Below are positions 1 through 7,654 of a stretch of DNA of 64,000 nt, piece after piece. Made by a program: the position numbers and the translations under genes. How positions within the stretch are numbered: the first letter of the stretch is position 1; every line of letters begins with the position of its first letter. The stretch is taken from assembly GCF_017084525.1 (NCBI RefSeq), contig NZ_CP070950.1, forward strand, positions 1,922,001 to 1,986,000, written 5' to 3'. The DNA is from Conexibacter sp. SYSU D00693. GTDB lineage: Bacteria > Actinomycetota > Thermoleophilia > Solirubrobacterales > Solirubrobacteraceae. Below the pieces are notes generated by a model. It was given only the letters and a program-made list of their open reading frames with translations, had not been told where the DNA came from and searched no databases.

Positions 1-2
1 CC

Positions 3-278
3 AACGTCTGCTTCCTCGAGCTCGAGTGGACCCCGGCGCTGCACGACCAGGCCGAGGACCGCTGCCACCGCATCGGCCAGCGCGACGCCGTGACCGCGTG
101 GTACCTGCTGGCCGCCGAGTCGGTCGACGAGCGGATGGCGCGGCTGCTGGAGGCCAAGCGCGACGTGATCGGCGTCGTGACCGACGGCCGGCGCGTCGGC
201 GGCACGCCGCTGGTCGAGGAGCTCGCGCGCGAGCTGCGCGACGCGGGCGAGCGCAAGCACCTGCGCGCCACGGGCTAG
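3..278 (+). CDS. SNF2-family helicase, C-terminal end (partial)
   Basis: Carboxy-terminal end of an SNF2-family DNA-dependent ATPase whose start lies outside the window. The frame is open from base 3 to the TAG at 276-278. The visible 91 residues include helicase motif VI, read as QAEDRCHRIGQ, whose arginines and glutamine contact ATP and DNA in superfamily 2 helicases. Only a short charged tail ending ERKHLRATG follows, so there is no extra C-terminal domain. Motif VI makes the family call firm. Which bacterial role it serves (fork remodelling, RapA-like recycling) cannot be told from this piece. Confidence 0.9.
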   Translation, partial: NVCFLELEWTPALHDQAEDRCHRIGQRDAVTAWYLLAAESVDERMARLLEAKRDVIGVVTDGRRVGGTPLVEELARELRDAGERKHLRATG

Positions 279-293
279 GCGTTCACGCGCCGT

Positions 294-307
294 TCACCGG
301 CCGGTGA
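294..307. terminator. 14-bp perfect palindrome after the helicase gene
   Basis: TCACCGGCCGGTGA is a perfect palindrome 15 bp downstream of the helicase stop. It overlaps a GTG at 304 that could otherwise be read as the phosphoesterase start, which argues for the later GTG at 343. It may act as a weak terminator or an operator. No T-tract follows. Confidence 0.35.
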
Positions 308-342
308 CGCGGCGGGCCGCACGCTGCGCCACGATCCGGTGC

Positions 343-1719
343 GTGCGGGGACAGGGGACCACGCGGCGCGACGCGCTGCGGGCAGCCGGCGCGGGGGCGC
401 TGGCGGTGGGGGCGTGGCCGGCGACGACGGCGAGCGCCGGGAACGTGCTCGCGGGCGGGCTGCGCCCGGAGCTCGTGTCCGTCACGCCGGAGGGCTTCTC
501 GGCGTGGTGGACGAGCAGCGCGCAGGCCGACACGGTGGTGCGCGTCGCGCGCGCCGACGGCCGGGGCGGCGTGCGCGAGCTCCAGCTCGCCGCCGGCCAG
601 ACGGTGCACGCGGCGACGGTCGAGGGGCTCGCGCCCGACACGCGCTACCGCTACGCGCTGTACGCCGGGCGCCGGCGCATGCCGACGACGCTCGCCAACC
701 CGGGGACGTTCCGCACGCTGCGCCGCCCACGCGGCGCGCTGCTGGCGCGCATCGCGGTGGTCAACGACCTCCACGTGGGCGAGGGCTGCTCGGGGACGAT
801 CACCGAGCTCGGGGGCCAGTCGGTACCGCCCTGCTACCGCGCGCCCGACTACGCCCACCGGATGACCGCGGCCGCGCTCGAGGAGGTGCGCGCCGCGGGC
901 CCGGACCTCCTGGTCGTCAACGGCGACCTCACCGACCGCGGCCGGCCCGATGAGGTGCGCCGCGCGCTCGAGCTCGTCCGCGGGACGGGCCTGCCCCACG
1001 CCATCACGCGCGGCAACCACGACCGCCGGCTGCACGAGCCCGGCACGCCGCCCGACGGCGACGTCCTGCGCGCGCTGGCCTTCCCGGACAAGGCGCCGGG
1101 CGACCACCTCCTGACGTCCGTGGCGCGGGTGGGCCCGCGCGTCGGGGTGATCGGCCTCGACTCCTGCGACCCGGAGAGCGGCAGCGGCCGGCTCGACCTC
1201 GGCGGCCAGCTCGGCTGGCTCGACGCGCGCCTGCAGGAGCTGCGGGCCGAGGGCCGCACGGCGCTCGTCTTCCTGCACCACCACGTCGCGCTGCAGGCCA
1301 ACGCGACGCACCCGCCGCCGCTGACCTTCGGCGTCGGGACCGACCGGGCCGCGATCGCGTTCCTGAAGCTCCTGGGCCGCCAGCGCCACGTGCCGCTGGT
1401 CATGAGCGGCCACACGCACCGCAACTACGTCGCGCGCGACGCGCTCGCGCCGCGGACGGTCTTCCTCGAGAACGGCGCGACGAAGGAGTACCCCGCGGTG
1501 TGGGCGCTGCTCGAGGTGCACGAGGACGGCATCGTGCGCACCGTGCACCGGGCGGTGACGCCGTTCACCCGGGCGTGGGTGCAGACGTCGGCCCAGCAGG
1601 TCTTCGGCCGTCAGCCGGAGTACACGCGGGGCACGCTCGCGAGCCGGGCGTTCACGCTGCGCACGGACCGCCTGTCGCTGGGCGGTTCGCCGCGCCCGTC
1701 GCTGCTCGGCCCGCTGTGA
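343..1719 (+). CDS. Tat-exported metallophosphoesterase
   Basis: Exported calcineurin-like phosphoesterase of about 458 residues. From GTG 343 the protein begins with a twin-arginine signal (TTRRDALRAAG, then an Ala-rich hydrophobic stretch ending ASA). A fibronectin-III-like domain (about residues 40-125) precedes the catalytic domain, as in purple acid phosphatases and PhoD-like enzymes. Metal-binding motifs are visible: DLH near 142-144, GDLTDRG near 194, GNHD near 224, LHHH near 311 and SGHTH near 357. It should hydrolyse phosphoesters outside the membrane with a two-metal centre; the substrate is unknown. An upstream GTG at 304 is in frame but lies inside a palindrome and lengthens the signal peptide unnaturally. 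The gene stands alone, convergent with an acyl-CoA dehydrogenase. Confidence 0.9.
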   Translation: MRGQGTTRRDALRAAGAGALAVGAWPATTASAGNVLAGGLRPELVSVTPEGFSAWWTSSAQADTVVRVARADGRGGVRELQLAAGQTVHAATVEGLAPDTRYRYALYAGRRRMPTTLANPGTFRTLRRPRGALLARIAVVNDLHVGEGCSGTITELGGQSVPPCYRAPDYAHRMTAAALEEVRAAGPDLLVVNGDLTDRGRPDEVRRALELVRGTGLPHAITRGNHDRRLHEPGTPPDGDVLRALAFPDKAPGDHLLTSVARVGPRVGVIGLDSCDPESGSGRLDLGGQLGWLDARLQELRAEGRTALVFLHHHVALQANATHPPPLTFGVGTDRAAIAFLKLLGRQRHVPLVMSGHTHRNYVARDALAPRTVFLENGATKEYPAVWALLEVHEDGIVRTVHRAVTPFTRAWVQTSAQQVFGRQPEYTRGTLASRAFTLRTDRLSLGGSPRPSLLGPL

Positions 1720-1741
1720 CCGCTCCCGCCCGCGGCCCCGC

Positions 1742-2917
1742 CTACGGCGTCGCGGGCACCGCGTCGTCGAGCAGCGGCTTGGCGAGCGCCAGCAGCAGCG
1801 CGTCGTTGGCGCCCTCGCCGATCTGCGTCTGCGGCGCGTCGCGACGCAGGCGCGCCAGCTCGTCGTCGGCGCGGTAGGAGCGCGAGGCCGCCAGGCGCGC
1901 GGCCCGGTCCACCGCCCAGACCGCGGTGTCGGAGGCGACGACCTTCGCGGCGGTGGAGAGGCGGCGGGCGTCGGGGCGGCGGGCATCGACCGCCAGCGCG
2001 GCGCGCCAGACGACGGCCTCCACGGCGGCGCGGCGCGCCTCGAGCTCGCCGACGCGCAGCTGCGCGTGGGTGTGGTCGCCCAGCACGCCGTCGCCGATCT
2101 CGCGCCCGACGGACTCCTGCACCGCGCACGCGAGCGCGCGATCCACGATCCCGAGCGCGCGGCAGGCCACGTTCACGCGGCCGACGTCGAGGACGTCGAG
2201 CATCTGGCGCGCGCCCTTGCCCGTCTGCTCGTCGCCGCCGAGGACCTCGGCGCCCGGCGCCTCGTGGTGGTCGAAGCGGTAGGCCGCGGACTCGACGCCG
2301 CGGTAGCCGACCTTGTCGAGGTCCTCCATGTGCCAGGTGTCGCCACCGCGGCCGTCGGCCGGCAGCAGCACGCACGACGGCTTGTCGGAGCCCTCGACGC
2401 GGGCCATGAGGAAGACGACCTGCGCGGAGCGCCCGCCGGCCACCCAGCGCTTGCGCCCGTCGAGGACGAGGCCGCCCCCCTCGCGCCGGGTCGCCGAGGT
2501 CTCGAGCTTGCCCAGGTCGCTGCCCGCCTGCGGCTCGGTGATGGAGAAGGAGCAGAGCACCCGGCCGGTGGCGATCTCCGGGAGCCACCGCTGCTGCTGG
2601 GCGGGCGTGCCGTGGCGGACCAGCAGCGTCGTGGCCAGGCACGTCGGGTTGACCGCGCCGGTGAGGGAGATCCAGCCCTGCGACAGCGTCCGCCACACCG
2701 GCACGAGCTCGGTGACCGAGAGGCCGGGACCGCCGTGCTCGCGCGGCACGAGCGCGCCGGTCAGGCCGAGGCCGACGAGGTGCTGCAGCGCGGCGTCCGG
2801 GAGCAGGTCCTCGCGGTCCCAGTCGGCGACCTCGGGCAGGACGACGTCGCGCACGAAGCCCTGCACCGCGGCGTGCAGGGACCCGGCGGGGGCGGCGGGC
2901 TCGGCGGTCGTGGCCAT
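1742..2917 (-). CDS. Acyl-CoA dehydrogenase
   Basis: Flavin-dependent acyl-CoA dehydrogenase of 391 residues, the usual length. It shows the N-terminal helical domain (HEHGGPGLS-like turn near residue 60), the middle beta domain signature CSFSITEPQAGSD near 122-134 that contacts FAD and substrate, and the C-terminal helical domain ending with a recognisable RDAPQTQIGEGAND motif where flavin-binding EGT/EGA loops sit. It would introduce a 2,3-double bond into an acyl-CoA. The active-site base cannot be assigned by eye, and the chain-length preference is unknown. It lies 53 bp downstream of the tetR gene in the same direction. The gap contains a small CCCCGC-G-GCGGGG hairpin at 2934-2946, so it may or may not be cotranscribed. 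Confidence 0.88.
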   Translation of the reverse strand: MATTAEPAAPAGSLHAAVQGFVRDVVLPEVADWDREDLLPDAALQHLVGLGLTGALVPREHGGPGLSVTELVPVWRTLSQGWISLTGAVNPTCLATTLLVRHGTPAQQQRWLPEIATGRVLCSFSITEPQAGSDLGKLETSATRREGGGLVLDGRKRWVAGGRSAQVVFLMARVEGSDKPSCVLLPADGRGGDTWHMEDLDKVGYRGVESAAYRFDHHEAPGAEVLGGDEQTGKGARQMLDVLDVGRVNVACRALGIVDRALACAVQESVGREIGDGVLGDHTHAQLRVGELEARRAAVEAVVWRAALAVDARRPDARRLSTAAKVVASDTAVWAVDRAARLAASRSYRADDELARLRRDAPQTQIGEGANDALLLALAKPLLDDAVPATP

Positions 2918-2970
2918 CGTGGCGTGCAGCCTTCCCCGCGGCGGGGCACGTCACGCCCGTGTGGCGCGTG

Positions 2971-3543
2971 TCACACAGCGCGCAGCGCGGCGACGGCGAG
3001 GCTCGCGGCGCGCCGCCAGGCGGCCGGGTCGCGCTCGTCGTCGTCGAGCAGGACGCGGGTCACGCCGCCGTAGAGGACCTCGAGGTCGCGGGCGGTCGCA
3101 TCCGCGCGGATGGTGCCCTGCGCCTTGCCGCACGCGAGCAGCGCCTCGAACCCGGCGCGGATCCGCCCCTTGGCCTCCTGGAGCTCGGCGAGCTGCAGGT
3201 GGGCGGTGAGCGCGCCGGCGAGGGCGCGGTCGCGCGCCTGGCGCTCCGCGGCCCGGGCCAGCAGCGCGCGCAGCGCCTCGGCGGCGTCGTCCCCGGCCAG
3301 CGCGGCCCGCGTCTCCTCCTCGAAGCGCGCGAGCCGGGCGCGCACGACGGCGGCGACGAGGTGCTCCTTCGTGGGGAAGCTGCGGTAGACCGTCGCCTTG
3401 CCCACCCCGGCGCGCGTGGCGACCTCCGGGACCCCGGCGTCCAGGCCGTGGTCGGCGAAGACCGCCTCTGCCGCGGCGAGCACCGCCTCGCGGTTGCGGG
3501 CGGCGTCGGCACGCAGCGGGCGCTGGGCGGGCTCGGCGCTCAT
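2971..3543 (-). CDS. TetR-family repressor of the adjacent exporter
   Basis: TetR/AcrR regulator of 190 residues starting at ATG 3543. The N-terminal helix-turn-helix reads VATRAGVGKATVYRSFPTK (about residues 43-61), a textbook TetR recognition helix. The C-terminal region is a helical ligand-binding domain typical of multidrug sensors. The ATG overlaps the TGA of the upstream MFS exporter by 4 bp, so the repressor is translated from the same mRNA as the pump it presumably controls. That arrangement gives negative feedback through a single promoter upstream of the MFS gene, where a perfect dyad sits at 5051-5072. Confidence 0.9.
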   Translation of the reverse strand: MSAEPAQRPLRADAARNREAVLAAAEAVFADHGLDAGVPEVATRAGVGKATVYRSFPTKEHLVAAVVRARLARFEEETRAALAGDDAAEALRALLARAAERQARDRALAGALTAHLQLAELQEAKGRIRAGFEALLACGKAQGTIRADATARDLEVLYGGVTRVLLDDDERDPAAWRRAASLAVAALRAV

Positions 3544-5000
3544 CGCCCGGCGGCGACCGGCTCCCCGAGCGGGGCGGCGGCGCCGACCTCCTCGAGCGGC
3601 GCGACCTGGTGGCGGTGCGCGCCGCGCGGGATGACCGTGGCGACCGCGGCAGCGAGGACGGAGAAGCCCGCGCAGAGCAGGAACGCGTTGCGGTAGCCGT
3701 CCTCCGAGGGCAGCGCGGTGCTGGCCAGGACGCTGCCCGTCAGCACCGCGGCAGCGACCTGCGAGCCCAGCGACGCGCCCACCGACCGGACCAGCGCGTT
3801 GAACCCGGTCGCCTCCCCGGTCTGCGCCTGGGGCACCGCCTCGATGATGAGGTTGGGCATGGCCGCGAACGCCAGGCCGATGCCCGCGGAGTTCACCGCG
3901 CCCCAGAGCAGGACCTCGAGCCTGCTGCCGTGCGACAGGGCGAGCAGCGTGAGGCCCACCGCGCAGGTGATGCCGCCGAGGGCCAGCGGGACCTTCGGCC
4001 CGGCACGGGTGGCCAGGACGCCCGAGAGCGGGCCCGTGACGAGCATGAGCAGCGAGCCGGGGAGCATGAGCAGGCCGGCGCCCGTGGCGTCGAGGCCGAA
4101 GCCGTAGCCCGAGGACTCCGGCGTGCTGACGAGCTGCGGGATGAGGACGAACGAGCCGAACATCCCGAAGCCGACGAGCAGGGTGGTGACGTTCGTGAGC
4201 AGCACGGGCCGCGAGGCGAGCGCGTCGAGGTCGGCCAGCGGCTCGGCGGTGCGGCGCTGCAGCGCGACCCAGCCCGCGAGGACGACGGCGCCCGCGACGA
4301 TCAGCGCGAGCGTCCCCGGGTCGCCCCAGCCCCAGCGGTTGGCCTCCGAGATGCCGATGAGCGGCAGCACGAGGCCGAGGCCGAGCACGAGCGCGCCGCG
4401 GACGTCGACGCGCGCGGGCGTGCGGTGCGGCGACTCGGGGATGAACAGCGCGGTGCAGAGCGCGGCGAGCGTGGCGGTCGCCGCGCCGACCCAGAAGATC
4501 CAGTGGTAGGAGACCTCGTCGACCAGGACGCCGCCGAGGACGATGCCCAGGCCGCCGCCGATGCCGGCGATGGCGGAGATCATCCCGATGCCGGTGCCGA
4601 CCCGCTCGCGCGGGAACTCGTCGCGGATGATCCCCATGGCCAGCGGGAAGACGCCGCCGCCCACGCCCTGCAGCACCCGGCCGGCGACCACGAGCTCGAG
4701 CGTCGAGCCGATGCCCGACAGGACGTTGCCGGCGGCGAAGACGAGCAGCGAGACGACGAGCAGCCGGCGCTTGCCGAACATGTCGCCGAGGCGGCCCATG
4801 ACCGGTGTGGCCACGGCGGCGGCGACGAGGTAGCCGGTCAGGAGCCACGCGACGCCGCTGGCGTCGGTGTCGAACTCGCGGGTCAGCGAGCCCATCGCGG
4901 GCACGAGGGCGGACTGCGCGAGGGCGAAGGCCATCGCGCCGGTGGCGAGGATGAGCAGGCTGCGACCGGGGTGCGGCCGCGCGGCGAGGTCGGGGGACAT
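3540..5000 (-). CDS. MFS multidrug exporter, DHA2 (EmrB/QacA) type
   Basis: Major facilitator drug:proton antiporter of about 486 residues. The chosen start is ATG 5000 (MSPDLAARPHPGRS), which places the first membrane span near residue 17; a longer ORF reaches 5039. The sequence has 14 predicted spans, motif A as GRLGDMFGKRRLL after span 2, and motif C-like glycine pairs (GIGGGLGIVLGG) in span 5, all typical of the DHA2/EmrB group. It should export hydrophobic drugs or metabolites using the proton gradient. It is the first gene of a two-gene operon with the downstream tetR. Confidence 0.9.
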   Translation of the reverse strand: MSPDLAARPHPGRSLLILATGAMAFALAQSALVPAMGSLTREFDTDASGVAWLLTGYLVAAAVATPVMGRLGDMFGKRRLLVVSLLVFAAGNVLSGIGSTLELVVAGRVLQGVGGGVFPLAMGIIRDEFPRERVGTGIGMISAIAGIGGGLGIVLGGVLVDEVSYHWIFWVGAATATLAALCTALFIPESPHRTPARVDVRGALVLGLGLVLPLIGISEANRWGWGDPGTLALIVAGAVVLAGWVALQRRTAEPLADLDALASRPVLLTNVTTLLVGFGMFGSFVLIPQLVSTPESSGYGFGLDATGAGLLMLPGSLLMLVTGPLSGVLATRAGPKVPLALGGITCAVGLTLLALSHGSRLEVLLWGAVNSAGIGLAFAAMPNLIIEAVPQAQTGEATGFNALVRSVGASLGSQVAAAVLTGSVLASTALPSEDGYRNAFLLCAGFSVLAAAVATVIPRGAHRHQVAPLEEVGAAAPLGEPVAAGR

Positions 5001-5050
5001 GGGACTCCGAGACAGGAAGAAGCGGACTGAGGTGTCCACATCCTACCGAC

Positions 5051-5072
5051 ATCCGGACCCCTCAGTCCGGAT
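5051..5072. promoter_or_regulatory. Likely TetR operator upstream of the MFS-tetR operon
   Basis: Perfect inverted repeat ATCCGGAC - 6 bp - GTCCGGAT, about 50 bp upstream of the MFS start codon. A further copy of the half-motif GGACTGAGG at 5024-5032 is inverted against CCTCAGTCC at 5060-5068, so two overlapping dyads share the right arm. Size, symmetry and position fit a TetR-family operator. Confidence 0.6.
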
Positions 5073-5080
5073 CCCCGGGC

Positions 5081-5101
5081 GGAATGTGCCTGGCACATTC
5101 C
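5081..5101. terminator. 21-bp palindrome at the end of azlD
   Basis: GGAATGTGCC-T-GGCACATTCC is a perfect inverted repeat directly 3' of the azlD stop (minus strand) and upstream of the MFS operon promoter. No T-run follows. It could end azlCD transcription or be a second operator. Its TGCCTGGCAC core resembles the CCCTGGCACC segment of the repeats near 16.4 kb. Confidence 0.5.
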
Positions 5102-5103
5102 AC

Positions 5104-5415
5104 TCAGAGCGCCCGGAGCACGGCGGTGACCACGGCGGCCACGACGACGCCGAGGATCACCGACCCGCCGCGCCAGAGCACGACGCCCGCGCAGGCCACG
5201 CCCACGGTGTCGGCGCCGGCGTGCCAGCGCTCGTCGTCGGCCAGCGCGCTGGTCACCACGAGCGCGGCGAGCAGCGCAGGCGCCATGAGCGAGACGACGC
5301 CGAGGAAGCGCGGCGGCAGCTCGCGGCCGCCGAGGGCCACGGGGCCGGCCGCCTTGATGGCGAAGGTCACGACCGCCAGGCCGAGGATGACCGTCCAGAC
5401 GGTGGTCGAGCTCAC
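5104..5415 (-). CDS. azlD: AzlD-type branched-chain amino acid transport subunit
   Basis: Small membrane protein of 103 residues with three to four hydrophobic segments, starting SSTTVWTVILGLAVVTFAIK. The conserved AzlD-like turn GRELPPRFLGVVSLMAPALLAALV sits in the middle of the protein. With AzlC it forms the two-component exporter for leucine, isoleucine, valine and analogues. Its ATG overlaps the azlC stop by 4 bp, so the pair is translationally coupled. Confidence 0.88.
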   Translation of the reverse strand: MSSTTVWTVILGLAVVTFAIKAAGPVALGGRELPPRFLGVVSLMAPALLAALVVTSALADDERWHAGADTVGVACAGVVLWRGGSVILGVVVAAVVTAVLRAL

Positions 5416-6110
5416 GCGTCCGGCTCCCGGCGCAGGCCGTCCAGGGCGACCAGGCTGGCGGCCAGGACGGGGACGCCCGCCGGCGCGACCGGCACCAGCG
5501 CGAGGGCGAGCGCCGCGCCCGCGAGCGCCACCCCCCGCGCTCGGCGGCTCCGGAGCTCGGCCATCAGGAGGGCGAGGAAGAACGTCGGGTACATCGCGTC
5601 GAGCCCGAGCTTGTCGGGGTCACCGAGCACGTCGCCGCCGAACGCGCCCGCCATGGTCCCGGCCAGCCACGTGCAGTACTGCGGCGCCGTCGAGCCGAAG
5701 AGGAACCACCGGTCGAAGGTCCCGTCGCCGCGGTTGGCCATCGCCCACGAGGCGTCGACCACCGTCTGGCCCTGCGCCGCGCGGCGCAGCGGCCCGCCCG
5801 GCAGCGAGGGCGCGAGCGCGACGCCCATCGGCAGGAAGCGCGAGTTCATCAGCGCGCCCGCCGCGATCGCCGCCCCGGCGGTCCCGCCGCCGGCGAGGAT
5901 CGCCACCGCGGTGAACTGCGCCGAGCCGGCGAAGACGATCGCCGACGTCGCGATCGCCGCGACCGCGGAGAACCCCGCGTCGCGGGCGAGCACCCCGAAG
6001 CTCAGCGACAGCAGGAAGCCCGCCAGCGCGTACGGGACGCTGGCCCTGAACCCGGCCGACAGCGACGCGCGCCGCTCCGCGTCCGAGGCGTCGTGGTCTG
6101 CGTGCGGCAC
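5412..6110 (-). CDS. azlC: AzlC-type branched-chain amino acid exporter
   Basis: Integral membrane protein of 232 residues (GTG start at 6110) matching the AzlC family. It has a hydrophilic N-terminus, then a first span with FLLSLSFGVLARDAGF, the characteristic VFAGSAQFTAVAIL segment near residues 62-75, the NSRFLPMG motif near 90, and later spans separated by polar loops. It is the large subunit of the AzlCD exporter and is encoded just upstream of azlD with a 4-bp overlap. No Lrp or other regulator lies alongside. Confidence 0.9.
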   Translation of the reverse strand: MPHADHDASDAERRASLSAGFRASVPYALAGFLLSLSFGVLARDAGFSAVAAIATSAIVFAGSAQFTAVAILAGGGTAGAAIAAGALMNSRFLPMGVALAPSLPGGPLRRAAQGQTVVDASWAMANRGDGTFDRWFLFGSTAPQYCTWLAGTMAGAFGGDVLGDPDKLGLDAMYPTFFLALLMAELRSRRARGVALAGAALALALVPVAPAGVPVLAASLVALDGLRREPDA

Positions 6111-6160
6111 CCCGCCAGCCTGCCACGCATCCCCGCGCGGGGTCCGGGCACCCCCCGGTC

Positions 6161-6577
6161 ATGGCACAGAGCATCCGAGAGGTCATGACGGCCGACCCGC
6201 TGACGGTCGAGTCGAGCGCGACGATGAAGGACGCCGCCGAGCAGATGCGCAACGACGACACCGGGGCGATCCTCGTCGTCGACGGCGGGACGCTGAAGGG
6301 CATCGTCACCGACCGCGACATCGCGGTCCGTGGGGTGGCGGACGGCCGCTCGCCCGACACGCCGGTGAGCGAGGTCTGCACGAGCGACCCGGTGACGCTC
6401 ACGGTCGACCAGACCGTCGAGGACGCCATCCGCATCGCGCGCGACCAGCGCATCCGCCGGATCCCGGTCGTGCAGGACGGGCGCCCCGCGGGGATCGTCT
6501 CGCTCGGCGACCTGGCGATGGAGCGCGACGAGGACTCGGCGCTGGCCGACATCAGCGCCGCGCCGCAGAACAGCTGA
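6161..6577 (+). CDS. CBS-domain pair protein
   Basis: Stand-alone Bateman module of 138 residues with two CBS domains. The first, around residues 6-60, contains MTADPLTVESSATMKDAAEQM and GIVTDRDIAVR. The second, around 73-128, contains RRIPVVQDGRPAGIVSLGDLA. Each carries the hydrophobic-x-TDRD/SLGD adenosine-ligand motif. Such proteins (for example Hrp1 of mycobacteria) bind AMP, ATP or related nucleotides and sense energy state, but the partner here is unknown. It stands alone between divergent azlCD and convergent padR, whose stop is 1 bp away. Confidence 0.9.
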   Translation: MAQSIREVMTADPLTVESSATMKDAAEQMRNDDTGAILVVDGGTLKGIVTDRDIAVRGVADGRSPDTPVSEVCTSDPVTLTVDQTVEDAIRIARDQRIRRIPVVQDGRPAGIVSLGDLAMERDEDSALADISAAPQNS

Positions 6578-6578
6578 G

Positions 6579-7106
6579 CTAGCGGCCGCCGAGCAGGGGC
6601 TCGACCTCGTCGAGCCACTGCTCGAGCGCGTCGAGCATCCGGTGGGCGAGGCGGTGGTTGACCAGCAGCCGCTCGCCGCGCGCCCCCAGCTCGGGCGCGA
6701 CGCGCTCGCCCTCGCGCACGGCCTCGCGCGCGCCCGCGAGCTCCTCGCGCATCGCCGTCAGGCCCGCGAGGACGTCGCCGGGCTCGGCGAGGTCGGCGGC
6801 GAGCAGCCGCACCACGCCCTCCTGCTGGAGCTTGGGCAGCCCGGCCGGCGTGCGCACCCACTCGGTCACGGCGGCCCGGCCGGCATCGGTCAGCCGGTAG
6901 CGCGTGCGCGGCCCGGTCCGTCCCGGCTCCTCCTGCGGCGCCAGCAGCCCGGCCTCGGCCAGGCGCTTGGGCTCGGCGTACCACTGCGAGCGCGGCGCCT
7001 GCCAGTAGATGCGGCCGCGGTCACGCATCTCGGCGAGCTCGGGCGCGGTGGCGCCGCCCTCGCCCACGAGGGTCAGCACGACGTACGAGAAGGGGGTCAG
7101 CCGCAC
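6579..7106 (-). CDS. PadR-family transcriptional regulator
   Basis: PadR-like regulator of 175 residues. The N-terminal winged helix (residues 1-80) includes TPFSYVVLTLVGEGGATAPEL, the WYAEPKRLAEAGLL recognition region and the wing TRYRLTDAGRAAV. The C-terminal half is the PadR/Vir-type dimerisation coiled coil. It is transcribed divergently from a cupin gene; the 71-bp gap contains a TAGAGTC dyad and a repeated AGTCCG element that are probably its operator, so it likely controls itself and the cupin. Confidence 0.88.
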   Translation of the reverse strand: MRLTPFSYVVLTLVGEGGATAPELAEMRDRGRIYWQAPRSQWYAEPKRLAEAGLLAPQEEPGRTGPRTRYRLTDAGRAAVTEWVRTPAGLPKLQQEGVVRLLAADLAEPGDVLAGLTAMREELAGAREAVREGERVAPELGARGERLLVNHRLAHRMLDALEQWLDEVEPLLGGR

Positions 7107-7130
7107 TTGTGGAGTCCGATCCGGACCTCT

Positions 7131-7151
7131 TAGAGTCCGCTTCAGACTCTA
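7131..7151. promoter_or_regulatory. Candidate PadR operator
   Basis: Perfect inverted repeat TAGAGTC - 7 bp - GACTCTA between the divergent padR and cupin genes. The half-motif GAGTCCG also occurs about 20 bp away near 7112-7118, so the regulator may occupy two sites. Confidence 0.55.
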
Positions 7152-7177
7152 CTACCGACCGGGAGGTCGATCCGCAG

Positions 7178-7654
7178 ATGCAGTCCTACTGGTTCCTGGA
7201 CACCCTCGTCGACGTGCAGGTCGACGGCGCCGCCACGGGCGGCGCGTACGCGATCGTCACGTTCGTCGCGCCGCCCGGCCACATGCCGCCGCCGCACGTC
7301 CACGCCACCGAGGCCGAGGGCATCCTCGTGCTCGACGGCGAGCTCACCGTCCACACGGGCTCGGGCTCCACCGCGCTCGGTCCGGGCGAGGCGGTCCATG
7401 CCCCCAGCGGCGTGCCGCACACGATCGAGGTCACGAGCGACGTGCCCTGCCGCTGGACGGTCGTCTCGTCGCCCGCGGGCTTCGAGGACTTCGTGCGCGC
7501 CATGGGCACGCCGGCCGGCAGCCGCGAGCTGCCGGTGCTCGACGGCCCGCCCGACGTCGAGCGCCTGACGCGGGTGGCCGCCGAGCACGGCATCACGTTC
7601 GTCGACGGCCTGGAGGCCGCCGCGCCGGAGGGTGCGCTCAGCGCTCGTGCGTGA
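7178..7654 (+). CDS. Cupin-domain protein (PadR-linked)
   Basis: Single-domain cupin of about 158 residues starting at ATG 7178 (MQSYWFLDTLVDVQ). Cupin motif 1 reads PPPHVHATEAEGILVLDGE with the metal-binding His and Glu; motif 2 is GEAVHAPSGVPHTIEV with the second His. It resembles quercetinase-like mononuclear cupins, but no catalysis can be assigned. An ATG at 7109 would put the coding sequence through the putative operator, so the later start is preferred. The 3' end overlaps the convergent gene by 17 bp. A related cupin occurs at 56467-57012. Confidence 0.85.
   Translation: MQSYWFLDTLVDVQVDGAATGGAYAIVTFVAPPGHMPPPHVHATEAEGILVLDGELTVHTGSGSTALGPGEAVHAPSGVPHTIEVTSDVPCRWTVVSSPAGFEDFVRAMGTPAGSRELPVLDGPPDVERLTRVAAEHGITFVDGLEAAAPEGALSARA

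Noticed and set aside
304-342. Upstream GTG start for the phosphoesterase
   Set aside because: It overlaps a perfect palindrome and would put 13 extra residues, including cysteines, before the Tat motif; GTG 343 gives a normal signal peptide.
2934-2946. CCCCGC-G-GCGGGG as a firm terminator of tetR
   Set aside because: Only a 6-bp stem with a 1-nt centre, no T-tract, and in a sequence where such GC runs are common; left as a weak possibility.
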